From Setophaga petechia (Eukaryota > Chordata > Aves > Passeriformes > Parulidae), in the NCBI GenBank assembly GCA_024362935.1, contig JANCRA010000012.1, forward strand, positions 806,001 through 870,000: a stretch of DNA of 64,000 bases, in the 5' to 3' direction. The notes under the pieces were generated by a model, which worked only from the letters and a program-made list of their open reading frames with translations, ran no database searches and was not told the origin of the DNA. Position numbers and translations under genes: made by a program. Of this stretch, positions 1 to 12,909 are shown in pieces; positions within the stretch are counted from its first letter, which is position 1; the number at the start of each line of letters is the position of its first letter.

Positions 1-2099
1 GACAATAGAGAATTTACCTGGTTAGTACTGCTGCTTGTATTTAATTCTCTATGAAGTATATAACTTGTTCATATTGCTGGCATCTCCTTTTTAAAAAATC
101 TTCATAGACAAACACTGTTAAAAAGAAGTGATGAAGGAAATGCTAAATATGGTCACTACCTGTTTTGCTCTCTTGTGTGTCAAGAAATAATTTTTTTAAC
201 TGAATGACAAACCGTAGGTTTGACTAAGTTACATGGGAGAATTGTCTGTCAGATATTAACAAAGGATTAAATCCATGCAGTTTTCATAATCACTTATAAT
301 TTAATAGCTATGTGATATGGACATGCATATTACAGTGTATTTGCAAATGCCACCATAAATAATACAGTTCTTACATTGGTGATTTTTACCTAATTTATTA
401 TGCTTCATTTTTAAAAAAGTAGTAGGCTAACTGCATCCCACTGAAATTATCCTTCCAAACCCCACATTTTTTGTGCATACAGCAGTTCCTCTGTTACTTT
501 CTTTGCAATACAGTGGCCTCTACTTCCTTTCCAAACCTGTTGAGCAATATTGCGATGTAATTCCAAACAGCTGCTGTGGTCACCCTATGTCTGTACATCA
601 GTAGCAAGTGAAACGATTTCTATATATAGTTTGTAAATCTGTTGGCAATGTTTGTAAAGCAGACTGAGATTCTTCCTGAGGAATAAGAGCAGCTCTGGGA
701 AAGCAAGAGCATTAAGCCCGTCCTTGCGTACAAAGCAGTTTATCTATTTGGTGTGGAGAAATGAGGAAATGGCCAGTCTGCAGAGATATGAAAAAGCACT
801 TGCTTTGGGCAAAACCCTGGCAGGAATAGTTTGTGCTGTCAAAGATAAGCAGGTTCATCTCATGCTGTTAATACAGAACATGACATTGTACTGACATGGG
901 ATGATTAAAAAGTATTGGCTCTGTAGGAAGAAAAGAAAACTAGGAATGGGAATGACATTTATTCAATAAGATTTATTTTCCTCCAGTGTCTTCCTTATTT
1001 TAGTGTGATTCAGGTAGGCAGAAGGAGCAATAAATCCCAAGTCTGCTGCACCTTTGGCATAGTAAAATTGACTAACAGGATCCATGCGCAAAGGTGAGCA
1101 TTCTTTCTTTTCATTAAAGGTTGAGAAATTTTTTAGTTCAGAAATGTTCTTATTTGCAGTCAGATGTATTTTTGCCCCCAGTCCTTCCCTGCAGTCAGGT
1201 TTACCTGACTCCTCTTGACTGTCCTTCCAGGATGCATCCTTACTATCTTCCTATCAGCAGCATTATCAGAGCCCATTCACTTCTTCACTCCCTCTTACTC
1301 TTCTGTATTCATAAGTAAGGTAACACAAATACCCCCACTGTGTGGGGGTGAAATACATTAGATTAGTGGTTGCCCTGTGCCTTGTTGGTATATGTGCAGA
1401 ATTATGTCCCCAGCAACTGTTGAGAAAGCTGTTTTCAAAACTGATCTAAGCAATAAGGCAGCCCACATGCACATGTTTTTGAATGAAATCTCATTACTGT
1501 TTGTGGTGGTCCGAGTCGTTAAACTACAGCCTGGACCTGGAATCTGCCCTCCTGGTAGGTAGCCTGGGGTGTGTTGCAGGGAATCTGTGGGAAAAATCTG
1601 TCTTTGAGCTAGAATGCTGAATCTGATTCCCAAGCAAAGACAGGTTTTGAATCAGGGTCATGTTTGCATTTACCCCACTTTGTGTTCCCCCAGCATGTAT
1701 GACAGAAAACATCTTTTTCTTCTGTGTGACTCCTTGTTTACAGCCATCACCCAGAGAGATGGAGTGAACAACAGAATCATCTGGCATTGAGAAAAGCAGC
1801 TGAAAAATTGTTTCTTCAAATGCCTTCAGTGCATGCTTCATCCCATTGGCTCTGCTGACACCACTGTTAAATGTAGGTGATGACACATCCTTTTCAGGCA
1901 CAGTATCGTGCGCACGATTTTCACAAGTTATGTGAGTCTCCCGAGGGAAAGAGTTGCAGCTTGTCCCATCAGTCTGCCTCGTGGTCTTGTGTACTTGCCA
2001 AGCTGCTTGACCCTTTGTGTCTCCAGGATGGTTTGAATTCTGCATTCAACCTGGGCCTGTACATGCAGCATACAAAAACTGAGACATATATAGAGATAA

Positions 2100-2120
2100 A
2101 TATATATATATATATATATT
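2100..2120. repeat. (TA)n microsatellite
   Basis: Alternating T and A for about 20 bases, followed at once by a purine-rich (G/A) low-complexity stretch to about 2460. It is a simple repeat with no coding role visible. Confidence 0.9.
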
Positions 2121-3189
2121 GCTGTAGTGGGAGGGGGAGAGCAGGCAGTGAGGAACACGAGGGCAGGACAGAGGAGACATGCAAGGAGGAGTAGGAAGGA
2201 GAGGTCAGCAAACAGGCTGTCGAGGTGTCTGAGAACAGTGAGGGGTTTGCAGGGAAAGCAGGAGTTGGGGGCCTACAGGACCAGGGGTGGAGAAGGCAGC
2301 CCAGCAGCAATAAGGCATGAAGAGAGAACTCAGAGGCTGGTGCCTTGAGTGGACAGCACGAGGGAAGGAGTTGGTTCAGGACTGAGGGTTGCAAAAGTGG
2401 TGGTGGGAGGCAGGAGAAAGCAGCAGATGGGCAGCAGGAGACATGGGGAAAGCCCAGTGTGCTGTGATGCATTGTTTTTAGTGTGCTCTATGGCAATTGG
2501 AGCAGTTCCTGCAGTGTGGGACTGAGCTCAGTATGAGCCAACGCATCTGTCTGACAGGCTGTCCTCCCGAGCCGGGACTGAAATAGCCACTGTCCTGCGC
2601 CTGAGGACAAGGTTGTGCAGCCCTCTCGTTACCTGCCTGTAGTTTCCCCTGCACTCATCCGAGTGGAAATATGCTTTTATTTGCTTTGTCCTGCTGAGGG
2701 GTGAGCACCACCTGCTACATGTTACTTGTGGCCTTTAAGCAATTGAGCCAAATGTGCCCCAAGTGTAGAAATGCGAGAAGCAGAACAGTCCTCTTGGCTG
2801 CTGATTGAAATAATTAATTGCTTGAAAGGCAAAATAAACACTTTGAAGGGTTTCCTCTTGTAAAACCAAGACAATAAATAATCTTTTCTCCAGGTTAGGA
2901 AAGATGGAAAATCTTGTCTGAAATTTAGCTGCTGAAAGTCAGGAACCCTGGGTGCCAAGGTCTACAATGATAGAGTGAATCCTCCTCCTATAAAATGGGT
3001 GCTTCCAGTTCTCCTTTTCTCTCAGCTCAGGTTCTGAAATGAAAAAACATTTAATAAATCTGTCGAATGAGAGATGAGTTTTCATGACCTATTGGTGAAA
3101 TGGTGAATTCCCTACATACAGGATTTCAGCAGGGCATTAGGGACGTGAGTTTGGGTTTTCTGTTAGGAGTTGGCAAAGCACTTCATCAA

Positions 3190-3445
3190 ATCATCACAAA
3201 GATCTTTTAGGTCATCAAGTTCAAATGTTAGCCTAACACTGCTAAGACCACAACTAAACTGTGCCCTTAAGGGCCACATCTACATGCATTTTCAATACAT
3301 GCAGGGATGGTGACTCAGCTATGGACACCTGTTCCAATACTTGACAACCTCTTTCATGAAGAGATTTTTCCTAATGTCTAATTGTAGGATTCAGCCTAAA
3401 CAGCAGTCAATGTAGCCACTATAAATCTGCCTTCCTGTACTACAT
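3190..3445 (-). mobile_element. Truncated CR1 LINE fragment
   Basis: Read on the + strand, this is the reverse complement of a CR1 3' region. It runs through the 'gatctttta ggtcatcaag' block, the 'cagggatggtgactcagc' block, 'cctgttccaatacttgacaa' and 'agatttttcctaatgtct', in the order seen in avian CR1-Y-like elements. The copy is diverged and 5' truncated and keeps no open frame. Assignment is from memory of the CR1 consensus; the subfamily is uncertain and the ends are approximate. Confidence 0.8.
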
Positions 3446-6400
3446 ATTGTTCATGCTCTACTCACTGCCTCCTGTGGTGGAAGAAGTTCCCTGTGCCGCC
3501 TCACTAGCACACAATGGACTCTTCCTAAACTGTTTCTAATGGTGTGATTGACAACACAGCCGGGGAGATAGAACAGTTTGCTCAGACCTCTGGGTCTTTT
3601 GCTTGGTTTTTTTAGAAATCAGAACATGTATAGTGCCTGAGAAAGGAGACTATGAAACAGGAACAAAATGTTTCAGGTAAGAATGCTAATAACAGGAAAA
3701 CACACTTACTCCTGTCTTTGTTCTGAGTTCCTCTTGGAAGTTGGAACCTGTGATCTGAAATGTTGTAAGGGTGGGAAGCTTCAGCCATGGCTGATGCCCA
3801 CAGGAACTGAACCCTGATCAGCTGAAATGCTTGCATTATGCCAAATACTGCCAGAAAGGGAATCCCAGATTCCAAAGTAGTGGGTACTTTGAGTCTTAAG
3901 GTTTCTGTACCTCTCTTCTTTTTCCTTAAAATACTGGTAACACCTTCATGTCCTCTGAAAAGGCCACTGACAATTAAAATAATTGATAGCTTAGTATGCT
4001 GAAGAACAGGGGCAAAATAAAACACTGTAAGGCTAATAAATGTGTGTGATTTTTCCCATACAATGAAAAAGAGTAAATGTTCTGACACTCATGTGTCTAG
4101 GATCAAAGTACATGATTAGAGAACTATGGAATTAAGGACTGTGTTTCAGTGCTCATCAGTAGGCAACAATAAATACTATTCCTACATTTTCTGACCTGTG
4201 AGTACTTGTCTTTACAGTTTTAGCATATTATTTTTAGTCTGTGTGTTATTTTCCATGTGCTACAGCCTTATTATTTTTAATAAAATTTTCCTGGAGAGTG
4301 TGGGTCTTCACCTTTGACCATTTCCCTGTAAAGAATAGGTCATAAAATACCACAAGTTCCATATAGGATCAAGAAGGGACACAAACCTCTCATAACCTCA
4401 CCTCACTGCCAATTTTCTCCCAGCTTCAGGGGAGAAATGTACAAGAAAGTACCTTGTCCATCTTTAGTAAGGTCTTTAAATTATCTCATGGCTAGAATGG
4501 ACATCATTGGCATTTTGTGTAGAAAAACCATTGCCAGTGGCCCAGTCTTGTATCATGTCTCAGTAAGGAGTAGCATTGAAGGTAATACTCATGTTATTTA
4601 ATATTCCTTTGGAATATCATTTTAGAAGTGAATAATACATGCTGCTTTTTAAAAGTTTCTTTGATTTTGGAAAATTTTGTTTATACATAGAAAACTTCAA
4701 ATAGACAATTCAGGTATCTGTATGTTTGTACTTTGTATAATGGACTCTCAGCTCAGGAAAATTGAAAGACTTAGAAATTCTGTTGTACCTAACAAAAAAG
4801 GAACAGCAGCAAGCTGAGATTTTTTTCTGGAAACAGTACATTTGAATAGATTTAATTTTTAACAGCATATTATTGCTTTTAATATTGTACATATCAGTGT
4901 TGTACATATCAATATTGTACTCATGAAATACAGCATATTTCTAAAAGCATTTCTGTTTCAATCAGATTTTCCAACAGAAAATGTATCCAGTTCGCATTTC
5001 CTAACTCCATGAAAATACGTAACAAAATGTTGTCAGCAAAAATGCCCTCAGGAAATATAACTTTATTATGCTGCTTCTCTGGCTAACTCCAATGATAACA
5101 ATGTGAACCATTGTCCTAGATATATTAAATAAATAAAATGCTTGGAGTGCAGCTATATACAGATAATTAGTGCCTATGTCAGCTCTATCAAAAAGCATTG
5201 ATGATGCTAAAATAAAAGAAAAAAGGAACTTATTATATTTTTTTAGTCTTTCACATTTTTCAGAATTTGGCCCAGGCTTCATTCTGCAGGTGAAAGAGTG
5301 AACAGAACTCCTGTGGACTCACTGACCTGTCTGTGTGCACTTGGCCCATCATGGGACCTCATATCAGGAAGGTAAAAGGGCGAAGGTAATAGTCTTAGCT
5401 ACATAAGCCAAGCATCTGCCTCCTTTTTGTTTTATACAAAGATTCTGTCAATGTAAATGACCTGCAAATATTTATTTTATATTAAACTGCATGATATTCT
5501 TATGTCTGCTTTATTAATGTATTTTGTAGGTTAGGAAAGACTAAGGTTATAAGCTATCATACCATTTCTTGGTCAAGATAACTGCGTGAAGTTCATATAG
5601 ACAAATTATCAAACGAAAAATATAATTTCTTTGAGTATGATTTTCATAAAGATCTGATATCCTCCTCTCTCTACTGTCAGTAAAGCTGTATGCATAATTA
5701 TGAAATTAAATGAGCAATTGGGCTAAACAACATACCTCAGTGTAGGTGTCCAATCCATACTGACCAAAGAGATGATGTCAGAAAATAACAATACTTCAAA
5801 TTATGTTCACTTACATTTCCATTAAATATTGGCTTGACTGTCTAAAACACACTGTCTGATATCATTTAAGAAGGTTGATATATGTTGTTATAGATGTGTT
5901 CCTACTTCCATGTATAAAACCTTCTCTCTTCCTTTCCCTCCCCTCTCTCACAACATGGATTGGCAGATATTGCTGGCCTGCATGTTTCAGAAAATGTTGC
6001 TACCTCACCATCATTCACTGCTAAATAGAAAAAAGAAAAAAAACCAAAAAACAACTGCATCAGAAAAACAAACAATAAACAGCATGAAGTTTAATCTTTC
6101 TTTTTGTAATTCTTCTTACTGAAGATGCATGTCAATAAAAATAATATCAGAGTATTATAAAATCTATTAGCAGAAATTGTAATGTAGCTATACATTTAGA
6201 ATGAAGACTTGAAGGGTTCTCTCCAGGTGCAGATCAGTGACAGCGAGCAACAGCCATTACCAGAACAGCCACTAGAGGCCTTCAGTCGCTTGTCCCATCA
6301 GAAGTGGCGAAGGCACAGCCCCCCTGCCCACCCAGGGCTTGTTACCCTAAAACCTCCGGGTGACTCTGTGCATTCCCCCCAGCAGAGCACAATTCTCCAC

Positions 6401-6840
6401 GTGAACAAAAATCTCACAGGTGCTCCAAATGGACATGAACAGCTGATTCTCACTCCGATAGTCCTAGAAGAAATAAGGGAATTAATAAAAAATTCAGTGG
6501 TGTGATTTGTTACAGACAACGTGTGCCACGGTGGGAGCAGTGATCCCCACAGCTGCTGGCACACCGGCCTCCTCCCTTTACCTGCCTTTCCACAGATCCC
6601 AACTGCCTGCAAACACCTTGCTGGGATAACAGCATTCCACTAGAAAAGTGTGAGAGGAAGTCCACTGAGCAACAGCAAGGGTGTTTTATTTCCAGCCCCT
6701 GTGACAGCTCAGGATTAAATGGATTTTCATTGTTCTTTCCCCACTGCAATGTGAACACGATGCCAGTGTCAGTGCGCCCGGGGTTTTATTTGGTGCCACC
6801 CCCCCCCATGAGGCTGGTATTCTCCCACTAGCTGCCTGCT

Positions 6841-6850
6841 CTAAATATGG
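6841..6850 (+). promoter_or_regulatory. CArG-like box (candidate SRF site) upstream of LMOD2
   Basis: CTAAATATGG matches the SRF consensus CC(A/T)6GG at 9 of 10 positions and lies 282 bases before the LMOD2 start codon. Leiomodin genes are known targets of SRF with myocardin-family cofactors, so position and motif agree. A second, weaker CArG/TATA-like string (CTTAAAAGGG) is at 7007-7016. SRF binding is inferred, not shown. Confidence 0.5.
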
Positions 6851-7006
6851 CCATGGCCAGTGTGTCAATAATCCCCCTCTTTAAGGGACTTGCAAACATT
6901 AGTGTTGGGACATTCTTGCTGTTCAGATGTCTAGCTGACGTCTGATGCTTAAAACGGAGCATGCTTTCATCCCTTCATGCATTGTCGTAAGCCCCCGATG
7001 ATTACT

Positions 7007-7016
7007 CTTAAAAGGG
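7007..7016 (+). promoter_or_regulatory. Possible TATA-like element of LMOD2
   Basis: CTTAAAAGGG contains a TTAAAA core about 120 bases before the start codon. If used, transcription would begin near 7035-7045 and give a 5'UTR of roughly 90 bases. No other TATA-like string sits better between the CArG-like box and the ATG. Weak evidence. Confidence 0.3.
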
Positions 7017-7131
7017 TGCCTCTGGCTATGCAGGGAAACAGTTGCTGACCACACCAGACGCAGCTTGCTTGCTTCAGCCTTCTTGAATGCCTGGTCACTG
7101 TAGCTTTGTACCAGCCTGACCAAGCAGGACC

Positions 7132-7404
7132 ATGTCTACCTTTGGGTACAGAAGAGAGCTCAGTAAATATGAAGACATTGATGAAGATGAGCTCCTCGCT
7201 TCTCTCACTGAAGAGGAGCTGAAGGAGCTGGAGCGGGAGCTGGAGGACATAGAGCCCGACCGTAACCTTCCAGTGGGACAGAGGCAGAAGAGCCTGACGG
7301 AGAAAACCCCAACAGGGACTTTCAGCAGGGAAGCACTGATGGCCTACTGGGAGAGGGAGACCAAGAAACTCCTGGAAAAAGAGAGGTTGGGTGCATGCGA
7401 GAAG
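7132..7404 (+). CDS. LMOD2: LMOD2 exon 1 (coding part)
   Basis: Residues 1-91, from [10 protein letters not shown] to RLGACEK. It holds the tropomyosin-binding helix and the tropomodulin-like block with [17 protein letters not shown]. The exon ends AAG|GTAAGA, a strong donor in phase 0. Read-through gives only three extra codons (V-R-C) before a TGA. Confidence 0.97.
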
Positions 7405-10400
7405 GTAAGATGCTGAGGCATTTGCTGTTTCCTATAAATATTTGGTTTTATTCTGCATTGGCATGATCTCACTGACTGATTTAATTTCTTTTCAGTCTCC
7501 TGTGGCACTTTCAAGAACACTGTTAGCCATACCTCTGTGCCTGCTAAAGCGCTGAGTATTAGGTCAGAGAACATTTGCTCTCTCTGAAGGTACCTTAAGT
7601 GCTCAGTTCAGAATAGAAGAAAGTGCCATAAAAACTATTGTTAGTGATTAAAACAGGAACAAAAATTAAAGGGCATGTTAGAAATTATTAATAGCTGAAG
7701 ATGTGGGCTTTTGCATAGTACTTGATTTTTTAAGAAAGCTACACATAATGCCTTTTCCTTTCCTTAAAAACAATCAGTATTGACTGCTGAGAAACATGTA
7801 AGGAAGATAATTTTGAATACACATTATGTCAGAAGCTGAGTAAGCGGATGCCAGGCTTTGTGCTCGCTGGAAGAAAGCAGCTTGTGTTGCAATCAGCAGC
7901 TTGTGTTGCTTTGTTCCTGCTGAGGATCCTTGGCATGGTTCAGGAGTCTTCTGGCAACTGTAGTCAGAGGGCAGCTGTACATTATTTTAAAAGTGGCCTG
8001 GGATAGAGTCATCAGTCTAACCATTTAACTGCATTCCCAAAAAAACAACCAGTAGTGTTTGTTAGGCAACTCATTCCCCAAAATAAAAATGTTGGTAATA
8101 AAAGCCATTTCCTGAACTGCAAATGAAGAGTACAGCTGGGCAGGAGTGAAGGGCTCAGTCTTGGCAAGCAGTGAGCACTCAGTCTCAGCTGATGTCCATG
8201 TTGGCACTCCTGATCCTTGCTAAAAGTGTATGTGAGACTGAGCCTAACCAAAAAGCAACTTCTATTTCATGATGGCTCCATGTAATTTCAAAGTGAAGTG
8301 GGGACTTGGGGATTTTTAAGCACTGCTTCCTACCAAGCTTTTACTGTGTTTCTAGGGACACATTTTCCCATATTTAAGCAGAAAGTAATACAACACAGGC
8401 AAAGACAGCAAAACTGAACTCAGAACCTCTAACAGACTTGATGCAGGAGCTTATTTCATTTGCAAGGAAATAATTGCAGTTTATACATTAGATAAAATAT
8501 CTTCCTAGAGGAAATTCAGATGTATTAAATTACTCTGCAATATCCAGGATGTTTTTACATGTAAGTATTTTCTCTTGTTTGTGAATGGAGGTATAAGGTC
8601 TTTGCAGGCAAGAGCACAGACCAGTAGCTGTCAGCAGACCATTAGTATCAGCTTGCAGACATCGACTTCACTCCCTGTTTGTCAGTCCTAGAGAGTAAAT
8701 GACAAGATTAATGTTTATTTCCAGCTTAGCCTGGAACTTGAAACCTGGGCAATTCTAAAAAACCTGCTGAACAGGTCTAGCTCTGTATCTTATGCAATGG
8801 CAGGATCCTTTTTTTTCCTTTTTCCATGTATATACAGCATTAATGGTGGGTACTGGCTATACCTCCAAGTCCTGGCAAAAGATTCTGTACTTTTTGATCT
8901 GAAAAAGAACTTCCAGAATGCATCCTTAAATAATAAGAGGTTGATATGGTGATATAGAGGTTGCAAAGACTCTCTTCACTGATGGCAATGAGAAAGGTCC
9001 TTGAAAATAATTTTTTTGCTTTCAACTGTCTGGAAATTATGCACCTTTATCTAAGATGGTTATTCATGCTCCTTCTATAGTTAGTGGTGACAGATCAGCT
9101 GGTGCAAAAGGCAAACAACTTGCAGATAGCCTTTTAGGGTGAATAACTTGTCCTCCCAAGATATTTACCTCAACATTGACTCTCTTAGTCCTAACTTTTC
9201 ATTATATTACTCCCAAAAAGTAAAATGAAGCCCTACAGGTTGCCTGCAGTAGTCCTGTGCCACAGTGCTGCTACAGTAAGAATATGTCTCTCCATGTTCA
9301 ATTTCAAAATTATCATGCAGATTATTATGACACCAGAAAATGTACCTGACAGGCAACTAAATTCTGCCTTTGACCTCAGAAATGTCACTCAAAAAAAAAA
9401 AAAAATCAAGTAGGCTTTTATTAATTTAACATCACTAAACATATCAATAGTAAATTTAAAGGCACCTCCTTCTGCTCATCTGTAGTATATATTCCTCAAG
9501 ATATAAAACTAAAGCCATGAAGACAGGATTTTGGATACCTGCTGTTGTCAAGTCTTAAAGCCCTACACATATATAGAAGATACAGATACAAATCTTAATC
9601 CCATAATTAGCCAGTAGGTAGCACAGTATCTCTCAGCATGAGGGGTTTGCTGCAATGTTCTACAGGAGAAGCAATGGGGCTGGGTCCTACAAGAACTCTG
9701 TGTGCAGGCCAATGCAATCAGACCCTGCAAGATCCCAGGAACTGAATGCTCAGGAACATCAGGCAGAAACAACTCAATGTCCTGTTTCATTAAGAGTCAT
9801 GGTTCTGCAAACATTACAATTAGCATCTTTTTTGCATATGTCCCAGCACAGAATCCTACTGAAAACTGTGAAACAGTACCCTGCATTTTAACAGGTCTCT
9901 ATTTTCAGAGACAGATAACTATGCAAACCTAAAACTGCACAGGTTGTCTAAAAATAGGCTGTCCTGCTAGTAACACTTTTGTTTTCCAGAAACAGAATCA
10001 CTGTGTCTCTGCACAGTGTACTCAATTTGCAAAATACAATCTAGTATTTTACAGAGATTAAAACACAAGTATTGGTAGAGTACTGCTTACAGAACAATTA
10101 TAATCCATCCAAAGTTTTACATTTACAATTGTAAAGAAAAACGTGTACCTATAGTTTTTCCAGTAGGCAAAACATGACATGGAAGACCTTTTGAGCAAGA
10201 GGTTTAAGGCTGGTTGTAGATTCTGGGTTCTGTAACACCCCATAGATCCCCATCACACTGCTGGAGTCCTCCATGGGAAGAATGAGTCTTTCCTGGGGTA
10301 GAGACCTTTTCCTGCTCCTCTGCATAGAGCTCTCTTTAGCCACCATAATTGCTGAAGGCAGCAAGCAGACCTTTGAGGCATGGTTCCAAATTTGCCTTCC

Positions 10401-12909
10401 TGGTACCCACCAAACACAGTAAAAGAACCTCGTGTTTCAGAAAAACAATGCATTTGCTCTGTAGACAATGAGTTATAACAATTTTCAGTGTGGTGGCTGA
10501 CCTGTGACAGCTGATGGTGAGCACCAGCTTAGCTCCTGAAAAACACAAAGAAATTCAGGGGTTATTGACATGTGGTTACATCTTACCTGTGGGAATGCAC
10601 CTCAAACCTTTCTTCACAAATAGTTTATTTAGTATGTGCAGCCCATGCAGTTCATCCAAAGTATTTTTGACATGACTTCTGTGATTCAGTACTGTTTTGC
10701 ATGCTGGTATACAAAGACTACACATGCAGACGCTATTTGTATTTTAAAACATGGCAACCTTTAATTTTTTAGACCTACTAACATATGCAAGGGAGTCTGA
10801 GATGTCTAATCCTCATGAAATGAAGAAGCTTGTTGCTCATGTTCATTCTGAAATTGTTGTCTTATGTTTCTGCTGTCAAGGATCCAAATTATATCCCCTT
10901 GTAGACATGCCAACACATAGAAAACCTGAAGTATGTCCGTGTCATAATACCTTGTATCAAGTTGTCTCTCGGCAGAAATCACTGACATTGGTAGAGTGTT
11001 TGCAATTTATCCTAAGCCTCTTCTAAAGAATGTAAAATAAATAATGTTGTATAGGTGTTAGATGAATCATTTTCTGTTCTCCTAACTGCATCTGTTTGTT
11101 TTTAGCTTTCAATGTTAATTTATATAGTGACAGTATAATTGTTCCTGTGCTAAAAGGCAGCAGTTCCATTGCTTCAATCATGTTTAACACCCACACCTAC
11201 GTTCCTGTTCAGGATTCTGAGCAAGAAGAGGACAATTCGGAAGAACTTCAAGAAGAATGTTTCACAGAAAGCAATAGTGAAGTGTCTGAGGAGGCATATA
11301 CTGAAGAGGATGATGAAGAAGAAGATGAAGAGGAAAATGAAGATGAGAGTGATGATGAGAATGAGGAAGAGCAAAATGCTGCAGCTGGCAGGCGTTCTGA
11401 CCACATCAGACACAAAAAGTGTAATGGTGCAAAGGACAATGAAAGCTTCCTCAATGGCCATGATGGAAAAGACAGTGATAATCGGAGCTCAAAAAGCAGT
11501 GCCATCCACCCTTGTGGAAATCCAACAGTTATTGAAGATGCTTTGGAAAAAGTTAGGAGCAACGACCCTGACACCACAGAGGTCAATCTGAACAACATTG
11601 AAAACATCACTTCACAGATGCTTATACAATTTTCTCAAGCCCTGAGGGACAACACAATGGTTAAGTCATTCAGCTTGGCTAACACCCATGCTGATGACAA
11701 TGTGGCAATAGCTATTGCTGGTATGTTAAAGGTTAATCAGCACATAACTAGTCTAAATATTGAGTCAAATTTTATCACAGGCAAAGGCGTGCTGGCCATC
11801 ATGAGAGCTTTGCAGCACAACAAAGTTCTAACAGAACTGCGCTTCCACAATCAGAGGCACATCATGGGCAGCCAGGTGGAAATGGACATAGTCAAACTGC
11901 TGAAAGAGAACACCACTCTGGTAAAGCTGGGCTACCACTTTGACCTTGCTGGCCCAAGAATGAGCATGACAAGTATCCTGACAAGAAATATGGATAAACA
12001 AAGGCAAAAGCGTATGCAGGAGCAGCGGCAGCAGGAGTCAGGTTGTGACGGAGCTATCAATCCAAAGACCAAAGTTCTGCAGAAGGGGACACCTCGGTCC
12101 TCACCTTATGTGTCACCTAAAAGCTCACCATGGTCTTCCCCAAAGCTCCCTAAGAAAGCACTGCCAGTGAAATGTCAGCCTTCAGCACCTGCACCCCCTC
12201 CTCCCCTTCCCCCCTCTCCCCCACCTCCCCCTCCTCCTCCCCCTCCTCCGCTTCTTCCAGAGAAGAAGGCACCGACCAGGAATATAGCTGAAGTCATCAA
12301 ACAGCAAGAAAGCTCAAAAAAAGCCTTACATAATGGACAGAAAAAGAAAAAAGGCAAAAAACCCAGAAAACATGAGAACAACATATTGAAAGAAATTAAA
12401 GATTCTTTAAAATCAATCTCAGACAGAAAATCAGAAGAAGGCTCACGACCCTCCACCCGGCCATCCACCCCACAAAGGTCTCTCCATGATAACCTTATGG
12501 AAGCAATTCGGGCAAGCAGCATAAAGCAATTAAGGCGGGTAAGTAAGAGATCCTAGGTCAGTAACTGATTGTGGTCCAAATATAGCACAAGCTCAGTTAA
12601 TTTTAGTACACACAGTTAGTTAAAAAAAAAATCTTAGAGATGTGAGCATAATAAAGCACTTGGGAGGAGGCTTCCCTCTGATTAGGCTTTTCTCAGCACA
12701 GTGATTTCTGTCTGACTGTGATTTTGACAGAAATTGGGGTACTTTCCCAGGCTCAGTCTTGTTATGGGAGACGATGTGTAGCACAGAGCTCTTGGCAGTG
12801 TATGTCTGCAGGAATTTCAGGTATTTTGCCATCTAGACTGTACAGCAAATGTAATGAATGCCCTTCCCTTCCTGTTTCATAGGTGGAGGTACCAGAAGCC
12901 CTTCGGTGA
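7132..12909 (+). CDS. LMOD2: LMOD2, leiomodin-2 (whole coding span, three exons)
   Basis: Joined exons 7132-7404, 11213-12538 and 12883-12909 encode 541 residues (human about 547). Leiomodin-2 is a sarcomeric actin nucleator and pointed-end elongation factor of cardiac and skeletal muscle that binds tropomyosin and competes with tropomodulin-1. Seen in order: the N-terminal tropomyosin-binding segment with [20 protein letters not shown] (19-38); a very acidic stretch (about 92-145); a leucine-rich-repeat actin-binding domain (about 187-350, with [21 protein letters not shown] and [14 protein letters not shown]); a basic/serine-proline linker; a polyproline tract (about 416-438); a lysine-rich patch (467-476); and a C-terminal WH2 motif (about 513-541). 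All introns are phase 0. The start fits the tropomodulin-family N-terminus ([10 protein letters not shown]) in a good Kozak context. The next gene, WASL, converges from the other strand. Confidence 0.98.
7405..11212 (+). other. LMOD2: LMOD2 intron 1
   Basis: A 3.8-kb phase-0 intron from GTAAGA to TTCCTGTTCAG. No nested gene, RNA gene or clear mobile element was recognised. It contains a short A-run near 9391-9404 and a 21-bp tandem duplication near 7876-7910 (GCAGCTTGTGTTGC twice). Several frames of 60-90 codons occur on both strands but lack any recognisable similarity. Confidence 0.85.
11213..12538 (+). CDS. LMOD2: LMOD2 exon 2 (main coding exon)
   Basis: 442 codons, residues 92-533, flanked by acceptor TTCAG|GAT and donor CGG|GTAAGT, both phase 0. 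It encodes the acidic stretch (GA-rich DNA, about 11230-11375), the LRR domain (about 11495-11990), the Ser-Pro linker ([15 protein letters not shown]), the polyproline run (DNA C-rich at 12184-12255), the basic patch and most of the WH2 helix ([18 protein letters not shown]). The open frame continues 5' into the intron to 11096, but that extension is not leiomodin-like and precedes a good acceptor. Confidence 0.98.
12539..12882 (+). other. LMOD2: LMOD2 intron 2
   Basis: A short 344-base phase-0 intron from GTAAGT to TTTCATAG. Retaining it would end the protein after V-S-K-R-S instead of the conserved VEVPEALR tail and so damage the end of the WH2 motif. Nothing else is seen in it. Confidence 0.9.
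12883..12909 (+). CDS. LMOD2: LMOD2 exon 3 (coding part, terminal)
   Basis: Eight codons plus stop, VEVPEALR, identical to the human leiomodin-2 C-terminus as I recall it. It completes the LRRV actin-contact motif of the WH2 domain across the exon 2/3 junction. It is too short to find by open-frame length and was located by the acceptor TTTCATAG|GTGGAG and protein similarity. The 3'UTR follows. Confidence 0.95.
   Translation: MEVPEALR

Larger units (their letters stand above)
1..6830. other. Intergenic region upstream of LMOD2
   Basis: This AT-rich, non-coding stretch has only short open frames, none with a recognisable protein family, codon-biased appearance or splice structure. The longest are 158 codons at 3612-4088 (-) and 173 codons at 1524-2045 (-), and both read as random translation. 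It contains a TA microsatellite near 2100, a GA-rich low-complexity stretch at about 2120-2460, and a CR1 fragment near 3190-3445. In human the gene before LMOD2 is ASB15 on the same strand. I looked for its C-terminal SOCS-box region and did not see it, so ASB15 probably ends to the left of the window. Confidence 0.7.

Noticed and set aside
3612..4088. 158-codon frame on the - strand
   Set aside because: Composition looks random, it has no family resemblance, and it lies next to CR1-derived and AT-rich sequence.
1..6830. 3' end of ASB15, expected from human gene order
   Set aside because: No SOCS-box or ankyrin sequence could be seen in any frame, so presence of even its 3'UTR cannot be supported.
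11096..11212. Upstream extension of the LMOD2 exon 2 frame
   Set aside because: It precedes a good acceptor (TTCCTGTTCAG), lacks leiomodin similarity, and exon 1 joins in frame at 11213.
11174..11610. Ser/Phe-rich - strand frames opposite LMOD2 exon 2
   Set aside because: Complement of the GAA/GAT-rich acidic stretch; the + strand is clearly leiomodin.
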